Source of the DNA: Acidobacteriaceae bacterium
GTDB lineage: Bacteria > Acidobacteriota > Terriglobia > Terriglobales > Acidobacteriaceae
NCBI GenBank assembly: GCA_030041045.1
Contig: JASHOQ010000097.1
Span: 62,001-126,000, forward strand
DNA length: 64,000 nucleotides
Direction: 5' to 3'
Shown here: piece after piece, positions 58,037 to 64,000 of the stretch
Layout of the letters: the number at the start of each line of letters is the position of its first letter
Numbering within the stretch: position 1 is the stretch's first letter
Program-made: the position numbers and the translations under genes
Notes under the pieces: model-generated
What the model was told of the DNA's origin: nothing
Seen by the model: the letters and a program-made list of their open reading frames with translations, nothing else
Databases searched by the model: none

Positions 58037-58473
58037 AAGCGCCTGGGGAGGTGCCGTGAAGGCGGCTCACGGTCGGCGCGTCTTCGCGGCGGTTCAGTCC
58101 AACAAGGCAACAAGAAGAAAAGAGGCCGCGAAGTTTCCGGCCGAATTTTCCGGCCGGAATTTCCAGCCGGAGTTTTCCAGCCGAATTTCCGGCGTGGATC
58201 GCCTTTCGGCGGCTGTTTCAGCCACACCTCCGCGCCCTGGCCGGAGACGCTCCTGCTCTCGAGGAGAATCCCACGTCGGGAAGTTGTCCACTCCCCTAAA
58301 GTTGCATAATCGCAGATGGCGCCAAAGGTCGTTCCCACGATCATTTCCATGCTTGGCTTTCCAAAATGGGAACTTCTGCGTCTCATTCATGAGTTCCGGC
58401 AGGCCGCGGAAAAGGCGAGTGGCGGCGAGACCGCAATGCTGAGTCGGCTCGCACAATCGAGGAGAGATCGCCC
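58037..58473. other. Intergenic region with TTTCCGGCCGGAA repeats
   Basis: The 437-base divergent gap has a Ser/Arg/Gly-coding run in several frames but no convincing gene. A run of five 12-14-base units lies at 58134-58196. TTGTCC (58284-58289) and CATAAT (58305-58310) may be a weak rightward promoter, with a 15-base spacer. A frame from 58316 overlaps the next gene in another phase and has no ribosome site. Confidence 0.45.
58134..58196. repeat. Five TTTCCGGCCGAA-type palindromic units
   Basis: Units read TTTCCGGCCGAA, TTTTCCGGCCGGAA, TTTCCAGCCGGAG, TTTTCCAGCCGAA and TTTCCGGCGTGG. Several are themselves near-palindromes around CCGGCCGG, so the block can fold in many ways. Confidence 0.7.
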
Positions 58474-59409
58474 ATGGGTTGGAAAGCGGCGCAGGCCCCA
58501 GTCCGAGCAGTTGCTCTCTTGCCGTTTTTCTTTTTCGCTGCCATCGGCTCCGCGCAGTTGGGAACCGTCTTCCACGGAACCGTCACTGATGCAACTGGCA
58601 AAGGAGTTCCGGATGCGAAGGTTTCGGCGCGTAACCTGGAGGCCAATCAACCCGTTCAAGCCACGACCGATGCCGACGGCCGGTACACGCTGCCCGGCCT
58701 CCCGCCCGGTCCCTGCGTGGTGACGGTCACGGCGGAGGGATTTGCCGCCAGTGAAACCAAGGTGGACTGCACGGGCAGCGGAAGCCAGTTGCTGAATCTG
58801 ACTTTGACCGCAACGCAGCAGCCGCTGCCCGGCGCACCAACGCCGGCGCAGGCTCCGGCGCCGGGCGCACCCTCCCTCGCCGATCTCGGCTTCAGCCAGC
58901 AGCAGACGCAGGCCAATCCCAAGCTGCAGGCCATGCTTGACAAGCACACGGCGATGCTCAGGATTCACCAGCGCCTGGGCCTCATCACCGTCGCGCCCAT
59001 GGTCGCCGATCTCATCACCGGCCCCATGGCCAAGGCCAAGGGCCGGAATGGCGAAACCATCCGCGAGCCGACTTCCACCAATCTCGACCTCCATGCCGCC
59101 TTGGGCAGCTCCACCGCGGCGCTTTATTTCACCACCGCTTACTTCGCCATGTTTGCGCCCAAAGTTCCCGGCGTCAGGAAACATGGCGCCATTCGCATGC
59201 ATGAGGCGCTGGCATTCGTCCATGGGCCGGGCATGATTCTTACGCCCATCCTCGGCGCCATGGCCTTTGAGCAGGAGCAGGATGGCGAACGGGTGCACGG
59301 TCTTGCGTCCGCGCACGGACCCGTGGCCATCGCCACGGTCTGCGCCTACGGCGCCGCCATTGTCGCCGTCTCCTGGCCAATTCATCTGAAGTTCTGGGAA
59401 AAGCGATGA
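58474..59409 (+). CDS. Carboxypeptidase-regulatory domain fused to a b561-like membrane domain
   Basis: A 311-residue protein. The ATG has GGAGAG 8 bases before it. A signal peptide ends near G-S-A-Q. Residues 29-112 form a carboxypeptidase-regulatory-like beta domain (F-H-G-T-V-T-D-A-T-G-K-G-V-P-D-A-K-V). A Pro/Ala linker leads to a four-helix membrane part (160-305) with His at 165, 207, 243, 250 and 281, a pattern expected of a di-heme b-type cytochrome. It overlaps the yceI-like gene by ATGA. In E. coli yceI follows the b561-like gene yceJ, so the pairing supports the redox reading. The b561 call is by helix and His pattern, not a full motif match. Confidence 0.6.
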   Translation: MGWKAAQAPVRAVALLPFFFFAAIGSAQLGTVFHGTVTDATGKGVPDAKVSARNLEANQPVQATTDADGRYTLPGLPPGPCVVTVTAEGFAASETKVDCTGSGSQLLNLTLTATQQPLPGAPTPAQAPAPGAPSLADLGFSQQQTQANPKLQAMLDKHTAMLRIHQRLGLITVAPMVADLITGPMAKAKGRNGETIREPTSTNLDLHAALGSSTAALYFTTAYFAMFAPKVPGVRKHGAIRMHEALAFVHGPGMILTPILGAMAFEQEQDGERVHGLASAHGPVAIATVCAYGAAIVAVSWPIHLKFWEKR

Positions 59410-60110
59410 CAAAAACACTCAAGATCCGGGTGCCCCATCCAAGCTCAACTGGGGTGGGGAAAACAATCGGTGCGCCCTACCACCGGGGTCCCCACAGACA
59501 GGTCTTCGTCTGTGGGGTAGACTCTCGGCGCTCTCTTGTCTTTGCGCCTGGGGTGGGCGGCGTAACTTCGCTTACCCGGCTCTTTACCATCCTTGTCTTC
59601 CTCCTGGCGATTCCCGCCGTCGCGCAGACTGATTCCAGTTGGGTCGCCGACCAGTCCACGCTCACCTACCACATGTCGCACCCCATGCACGAAGTGGATG
59701 GCGCCAGCCACGCGGGGCGCGGCAAAGGCCTCTGCCACGCCGGGCAGTGCGATTTCCTCATTGCAGTCCCGGTAAAATCCTTTGATTCCGGCGACACCAA
59801 TCGCGACCTGCACATGATCGAGGCCACGCGCGGCGCTGAGTATCCCATGATCGTGGTGCGGGCGCATTTTCCCCAGGCTGAGACCGTCCAGACTTGGATT
59901 CACGCCGACCTCGAAGTGCAGTTCGCTGGCCAGACCGCGCATTACGCCCAAGTCCCGTTTCAGCGCGCCGCGCAGGGCGTCGAAGTGCATATCACCGGAA
60001 CCATCCCCCTCACCTGCTCCGACTTCAAGATCGATCGGCCGTCCTTTCTCACCGTCCCAATTAAGAACGAGATTCCCGTTCGCGTCGACATGCTCTGGCA
60101 CGCCCAGTGA
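59406..60110 (+). CDS. YceI-family periplasmic protein
   Basis: A 234-residue frame; the mature part is a YceI-type lipocalin-like beta barrel that binds isoprenoid or similar lipids: S-S-W-V-A-D-Q-S-T-L-T-Y-H-M-S-H, I-A-V-P-V-K-S-F-D-S-G-D-T-N-R-D, M-I-E-A, Y-P-M-I-V-V-R-A-H-F and D-F-K-I-D-R-P-S-F-L. An ATGA overlap fixes the first start at 59406, but the first 50 codons are palindromic repeat. A clean signal peptide (L-F-T-I-L-V-F-L-L-A-I-P-A-V-A-Q) follows a GTG at 59553. The real start is open. Confidence 0.85.
   Translation: MTKTLKIRVPHPSSTGVGKTIGAPYHRGPHRQVFVCGVDSRRSLVFAPGVGGVTSLTRLFTILVFLLAIPAVAQTDSSWVADQSTLTYHMSHPMHEVDGASHAGRGKGLCHAGQCDFLIAVPVKSFDSGDTNRDLHMIEATRGAEYPMIVVRAHFPQAETVQTWIHADLEVQFAGQTAHYAQVPFQRAAQGVEVHITGTIPLTCSDFKIDRPSFLTVPIKNEIPVRVDMLWHAQ
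59430..59520. repeat. Palindromic element within the yceI 5' region
   Basis: A GGTGCCCCATCC box and its complement ACTGGGGTGGGG (59451-59460 region) are followed by CCGGGGTCCCC and a perfect hairpin CCCCACAGAC (59490-59499) / GTCTGTGGGG (59508-59517). The loop is AGGTCTTC, the same loop as the inner hairpin at 51292-51319. Confidence 0.75.
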
Positions 60111-60349
60111 GCGAGCGGCTCCGCCGTTCATCCCGTTGTAACCTTCGACCAGCAATACTGGAGCCAGTTCAACGGAATCAACGCCGAAGCGGCTTGACTG
60201 CCGCGGGGCCCATCAAGGCCGGCAGGCGCTGCACATGACCGAAACGTTACTCCGGTCACCGCTATTGGGTATTTCAAATTGCTTCCACCCCGGGTCTTGG
60301 ATATGCTCAAACTTCATTTCATTGCGGTTCTTTGCGCCCTGCACGTGTG

Positions 60350-60363
60350 CTGATGCGCATCAG
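60350..60363. promoter_or_regulatory. 14-bp perfect palindrome before the DUF1800 gene
   Basis: CTGATGCGCATCAG lies 33 bases before the ATG, upstream of an AGGAG ribosome site at 60386-60390. It may be a regulator-binding site for the DUF1800-DUF1501 pair. The remaining 60111-60349 holds no recognisable gene. Confidence 0.4.
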
Positions 60364-60395
60364 TTCCTTGGATTTCCTCCCGTCTAGGAGCATCT

Positions 60396-63245
60396 ATGCG
60401 AGTCGTGTGTGTGCGCGATCCTCTGCCAAAGACTGCATTTCTTTGGGCGTCCCTCCTTCTTGCAGCTTCGTTTCTGACCAGCTGTAACTCCTATAACCTG
60501 GGCAACTTGGCGGGGGCTGCCGCCATCTCCGCGCCGGCCAATGCGGTGCGCGTGAACCAGACCATGCAGCTCACCTCCCAGTCGCTTTCGGCTGGCATGG
60601 CGCTCACGTTTTATGTGGACGGCGTTCAGGGCGGCAACTCGACGGTGGGCACCATCTCGAGCACCGGCCTCTATACCGCGCCCGCCGCCATCCCCACGCC
60701 TGATTCGGTCATCATCACCAGCTCTTCGGTCCAATATCCCACCGCGCCTCAGGGCCAGGTGACGCTCGCCATCTGGAACCCCATTCCCGTGCTGGGCGGC
60801 GTAACCCCGGGATCGTTTTCCGAGGGCACGACCACCGTCACCGTAAATGGCTCACTGTTCGTTTACGGGGCAGAGATCAGCTGGAACGGCGCCGCCGTCC
60901 CCACCACCTGGGTTTCTGACACGCAGCTGGTGGCGCAGATTGCCGAGCCCACGCCCGGCACCTATCCGCTCACCGTGACCAATCCCAATCCCGGATCGGC
61001 CAGCGCGCCGGCGATTCCGTTGAATGTGGGGCCCGGACAGGTGGTTCTCCAGCTCGAGGCCAACGGCGACACCGATGTGCGCGTCTCCAATTCCATCAGC
61101 TTCGGGTTGACCGTGAATGGGACTGACAACCCGGCGGTCACGGTTGCCATCAACGGCATAGCCGGCGGCAATTCCACGCTGGGCACCGTGGTGGCCAGCA
61201 GCGCTCAGGGCTCCATCACTTACACCGCGCCGGCCGTCGTGCCCACGCCCAGCAATATCGTTCAGCTCACCGTCACCAGCGTCGACAATCCGACCGTCTC
61301 CATCGCGCAGAACATCTCGGTGATGAATCCCATTCCCATTCTCATCGCCGCCACTCCCGATTCCTTCGCGCCCGGCGACTCCACTTCCATCGCGCTCTCG
61401 GGCCAGGAATTCATCAACGGCGCCCAGGTGCTGGTGAACGGCTCGCCCGTGCCCACCACCTTTACCAGCGGCACGCAGTTGTCAGCCACCGTGGACATTT
61501 CCCAACCCGGCACTCTCGATCTGCAGGTGATGAACCCCGCGCCCGGCCCGGCAGAGTCAGACGATCTGATTGCCACCGTCACCGGAACGCCGCCGACCCC
61601 GGTGGTTTCCACGCAGGATGCGGCGCGTTTCCTTGAGCAGGCCACCTTCGGCCCCACCGACGCCGACATCCACAATGTTTCCATGAACGGCTTCCAGGCC
61701 TGGCTGAACCAGCAGTTCGCCATTCCGGAAACGCCGGAAGAACCCGCCGTGGAGCAGGCGCTGATCGTGAACAACCCTCCCTGCGCCGCCGGCAATGTAA
61801 CCTGCAACGCGGCCCTTTTCGAGCAGAACGACGACGACGAGTGGATCGTGCAGGCCCAGTTCTGGCAACAATCCATGACCGGGAATGACGAGCTGCGCGA
61901 GCGCGTAAAGTATGCGCTCAGTCAGATTTTCGTTATCTCCAGCAACAACTCCACGGCCATCCAGAGCATGCCCCGCGGCGAGGCGGCCTATTACGACATG
62001 CTGGGCAACGATGCTTTCGGCAATTTCCGCCAGCTGCTCCAGGACGTGACGCTGAACCCGATGATGGGCCAGTTCCTGTCGATGCTGATGAACGACAAGG
62101 GTAACGCCACCACCGATCCGGACGAGAACTACGCCCGCGAAGTGATGCAGCTGCTCACCATCGGCCTCTGGGAGCTGAACAACGACGGCACCCAGCAGCT
62201 CGGCTCCAACGGCCAGCCGATCGCCACCTATTCGAACACTGACGTCATGGGCCTGGCCGCGGTCTTTACCGGCTTCAGCTGGGATATACCCGGCGACACC
62301 ACCGACGATGGATGGTCCAACTGCTGCCTCTACGTCGGCCCCGGCTACGGCGAAGAACTGCTGCCCATGACCAGTTATCCCGATCATCATTCCACGGTCG
62401 AGAAGCAGTTCCTCGGCGTGACCATCCCGGCTTCGGGCTCGCCTGACGCCGACGGCGATCTCACCATCGCGCTCGACACGCTTTTCAACCACCCCAACCT
62501 GCCCGCCTTCTTCTCCAAGCAGATGATTGAGCATCTGGTCACCAGCAATCCCAGCCCCGCCTACGTCAGCCGCGTGGCCCAGGTGTTCATCAACGATGGC
62601 ACCGGCACGCGCGGCAACCTGCAGGCTGTGATCTCGGCCATCCTGCTCGATCCGGAAGCGCGCGACACGGCCACGGCCCAGAGCAATCCGCAGTACGGCA
62701 AGGTGCGCGAATCCCTGCTCCGCTACACGGAGTGGGCGCGGGCCTTCACCGCGCAGTCGCGCACCGGCTCCTGGGACATCGGCACCACCGAGGATCCCAT
62801 CTACGGCTTGGGCGAAATGTGGCTGCGCTCGCCCACGGTCTTCAACTGGTTCGCTCCCGGCTATGTTCCTCCGGCCACCACCATCGCCGCAGACGGACTG
62901 GTGGCGCCGGAGATGCAGATGACCAACGTATCCACGGTCGTGGGCTACATCAACTACCTGCAGGATGCCATCGGCGCCAATAACCAGGGAGGGCCTGACG
63001 TTTTCGCGTCCTACGCCACCGAGATGAACCTGGCCGCAACCCCCGATCAATTGATGGATCGCATCAATCTGCTGCTGATGTACGGTCAGATGAGCACTTC
63101 GCTCTATAACCAGATTGAGAGCGCCGTTGCCTCGATCCCCATCCCCGCCGGCGATCAGAACGCAATCAACGCCGCGCTTTTGAGCCGCGTGCAAACGGCC
63201 ATTTATCTCACCGTGGCGTCGCCCGACTTCGCCGCGCAGGAATAG
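60396..63245 (+). CDS. DUF1800-domain secreted lipoprotein
   Basis: A 949-residue exported protein. The signal peptide ends F-L-T-S-C, a lipobox. Residues 40-400 carry three or more Ig-like/IPT-TIG beta domains (N-P-I-P-V-L-G-G-V-T-P-G-S-F-S-E-G and N-P-I-P-I-L-I-A-A-T-P-D-S-F-A-P-G). From about 407 comes DUF1800: D-A-A-R-F-L-E-Q-A-T-F-G-P-T, R-E-V-M-Q-L-L-T-I-G-L-W and V-F-N-W-F-A-P-G. DUF1800 is nearly always followed by DUF1501, as here (9-base gap). The pair is thought to act at the envelope or on polymers, but no activity is proven. Confidence 0.92.
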   Translation: MRVVCVRDPLPKTAFLWASLLLAASFLTSCNSYNLGNLAGAAAISAPANAVRVNQTMQLTSQSLSAGMALTFYVDGVQGGNSTVGTISSTGLYTAPAAIPTPDSVIITSSSVQYPTAPQGQVTLAIWNPIPVLGGVTPGSFSEGTTTVTVNGSLFVYGAEISWNGAAVPTTWVSDTQLVAQIAEPTPGTYPLTVTNPNPGSASAPAIPLNVGPGQVVLQLEANGDTDVRVSNSISFGLTVNGTDNPAVTVAINGIAGGNSTLGTVVASSAQGSITYTAPAVVPTPSNIVQLTVTSVDNPTVSIAQNISVMNPIPILIAATPDSFAPGDSTSIALSGQEFINGAQVLVNGSPVPTTFTSGTQLSATVDISQPGTLDLQVMNPAPGPAESDDLIATVTGTPPTPVVSTQDAARFLEQATFGPTDADIHNVSMNGFQAWLNQQFAIPETPEEPAVEQALIVNNPPCAAGNVTCNAALFEQNDDDEWIVQAQFWQQSMTGNDELRERVKYALSQIFVISSNNSTAIQSMPRGEAAYYDMLGNDAFGNFRQLLQDVTLNPMMGQFLSMLMNDKGNATTDPDENYAREVMQLLTIGLWELNNDGTQQLGSNGQPIATYSNTDVMGLAAVFTGFSWDIPGDTTDDGWSNCCLYVGPGYGEELLPMTSYPDHHSTVEKQFLGVTIPASGSPDADGDLTIALDTLFNHPNLPAFFSKQMIEHLVTSNPSPAYVSRVAQVFINDGTGTRGNLQAVISAILLDPEARDTATAQSNPQYGKVRESLLRYTEWARAFTAQSRTGSWDIGTTEDPIYGLGEMWLRSPTVFNWFAPGYVPPATTIAADGLVAPEMQMTNVSTVVGYINYLQDAIGANNQGGPDVFASYATEMNLAATPDQLMDRINLLLMYGQMSTSLYNQIESAVASIPIPAGDQNAINAALLSRVQTAIYLTVASPDFAAQE

Positions 63246-63254
63246 GAGCAAGCC

Positions 63255-64000
63255 ATGTGCAAATGTCAACACACCCGGCGGCAATTTCTTCGCACCGCGT
63301 CCATGGCCTCCATGGCCGGCTTCTACGTGAGCCCGTTCTTTCTCGAGCTCAACTCCATGGCGGCCATGGCGCAGGGGACCACGAGCTCGGACTATAAGGC
63401 GCTGGTCTGCGTCTACCTGCAGGGCGGCAACGACGGCCACGGCGCCGTCATCGCCACCGATACCGACTCCTACACCCAGTTCGTCCAGGCGCGGCAAGGT
63501 GCGCCCGGCCTGGCCTATCCCATGGCTGACCTGCTGCCCATCACGCTGCAGACGCCGCAGCCCGGCCGCACCTTCGCGCTCAATCCCTATCTCACCGGCG
63601 TGCAGAACATCTTCAACGCGGGCCGCGCGGCCATCATCGCCAACGTCGGTACGCTGGTGGTGCCCGCCACCAAGACGCAGATCGACAACAACTCCGTTGT
63701 CCTGCCCGACTCGCTCTTTTCGCACTTCGACCAGACGGCGGCCTGGCAGGCCATTGCCTCGAACCTGGGCAGCGGCGAGCACGTGGGCTGGGGCGGCGCC
63801 GTGGCCGATGCCATCGAGGCCATGAACATGAATTCGAACTCCATGTTCACCTGCATCTCTACCGCCGGCAACGCGCTCTTCCTGGCCGGGCAGACTTCGT
63901 TCCAGCTCAACGTGACCCCGGCCGGCCCCATTCCCATCTACGGCCTGCAGAGTCCGCCCTTCGGCTCGCCCGCGGCCACCAATCCCCTCAACTCCATCCT
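63255..64000 (+). CDS. DUF1501-domain protein, 5' part
   Basis: The frame is open from the ATG at 63255 to the window edge (about 248 residues), so the C-terminus is missing. AGGAG at 63244-63248 is the ribosome site. A Tat-type signal H-T-R-R-Q-F-L-R-T-A is followed by a hydrophobic stretch, so it is probably exported folded. The DUF1501 (sulfatase-like, alkaline-phosphatase fold) start V-C-V-Y-L-Q-G-G-N-D-G-H-G-A is present. DUF1501 is the standard partner of DUF1800. Confidence 0.9.
   Translation, partial: MCKCQHTRRQFLRTASMASMAGFYVSPFFLELNSMAAMAQGTTSSDYKALVCVYLQGGNDGHGAVIATDTDSYTQFVQARQGAPGLAYPMADLLPITLQTPQPGRTFALNPYLTGVQNIFNAGRAAIIANVGTLVVPATKTQIDNNSVVLPDSLFSHFDQTAAWQAIASNLGSGEHVGWGGAVADAIEAMNMNSNSMFTCISTAGNALFLAGQTSFQLNVTPAGPIPIYGLQSPPFGSPAATNPLNSI

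Noticed and set aside
58316-58723. Small frame before the carboxypeptidase-regulatory fusion gene
   Set aside because: Overlaps the fusion gene in another phase; the fusion gene has a ribosome site and signal peptide, the small frame has neither.
61557-63782. A 741-codon minus-strand frame
   Set aside because: Antisense to the DUF1800 gene and the start of the DUF1501 gene; no known motif and no ribosome site.

Overview
The window looks like high-GC chromosomal DNA from an acidobacterium (Acidobacteriota, probably Terriglobia/Acidobacteriaceae). This is inferred from gene content: an Oar-type TonB-dependent receptor with an N-terminal carboxypeptidase-regulatory domain, a DUF1800/DUF1501 secreted pair, a DUF5666 protein, a HemQ-type coproheme decarboxylase, and many small dispersed palindromes. 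No rRNA, tRNA, CRISPR array, IS element or prophage was found. Most genes sit in short, often translationally coupled operons (ATGA and TGATG junctions are common).

Layout. 1-9.8 kb: the 3' end of pgsA, then a leftward adaptor-RND-RND-TolC efflux operon with two tandem paralogous pumps (MdtABC-like order). 10.1-14.1 kb: a small membrane protein, a double zinc-ribbon protein, then a rightward bufferin-type RiPP operon (Cys-rich precursor, MNIO/DUF692 enzyme, DUF2063 partner, DoxX) behind a good candidate ECF-sigma promoter. 14.2-16.2 kb: a GT4 glycosyltransferase and a predicted edema-factor/CyaA/ExoY-like nucleotidyl cyclase. 16.3-20.6 kb: a TonB-dependent receptor and a DUF5666 protein. 20.8-27.9 kb: mutS-nagZ-anmK-family 5 solute-binding lipoprotein, coupling mismatch repair to peptidoglycan recycling. 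Several of these genes carry in-frame palindromic repeats. 28-30.2 kb: a secreted hypothetical protein, a transglutaminase-like protein and an orphan gp19-type tail-tube protein.

30.3-35.7 kb: heme operon ccsA/hemX-hemA-hemC-hemD, a membrane protein, and nth. 35.7-37.0 kb: divergent VapBC and MazEF modules whose shared 114-bp spacer has a separate perfect dyad next to each antitoxin gene. 37-42 kb: hemQ, dedA, ino1 and an orphan GvpL/F protein. 42-46.2 kb: DUF502 and other membrane proteins, a UPF0104/LPG-synthase-type flippase, a lytic transglycosylase and a HAD phosphatase. 46.6-50.2 kb: hemL, purM and purN, separated by telomere-like heptads and palindromes. 50.4-56.1 kb: a holin-like hypothetical protein, HtrA protease, coaE, a DUF433/DUF5615 toxin-antitoxin pair, folD and an HDOD protein. 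56.2-64 kb: a secreted Ig-like lipoprotein, a carboxypeptidase-regulatory/b561-like membrane fusion coupled to yceI, and the DUF1800-DUF1501 pair (the last cut by the window edge).

Functional themes: tetrapyrrole synthesis (hemA, C, D, L, Q), one-carbon and purine metabolism (purM, purN, folD), envelope and peptidoglycan upkeep, metal or redox stress (bufferin operon, RND pump, YceI-b561), and three toxin-antitoxin pairs. The most noteworthy items are the predicted class II adenylyl cyclase-like protein, the acidobacterial bufferin operon, the tandem RND pumps differing at a proton-relay Asp, and a palindromic repeat family that has entered reading frames. All family assignments are by eye from motifs; no database search was run.
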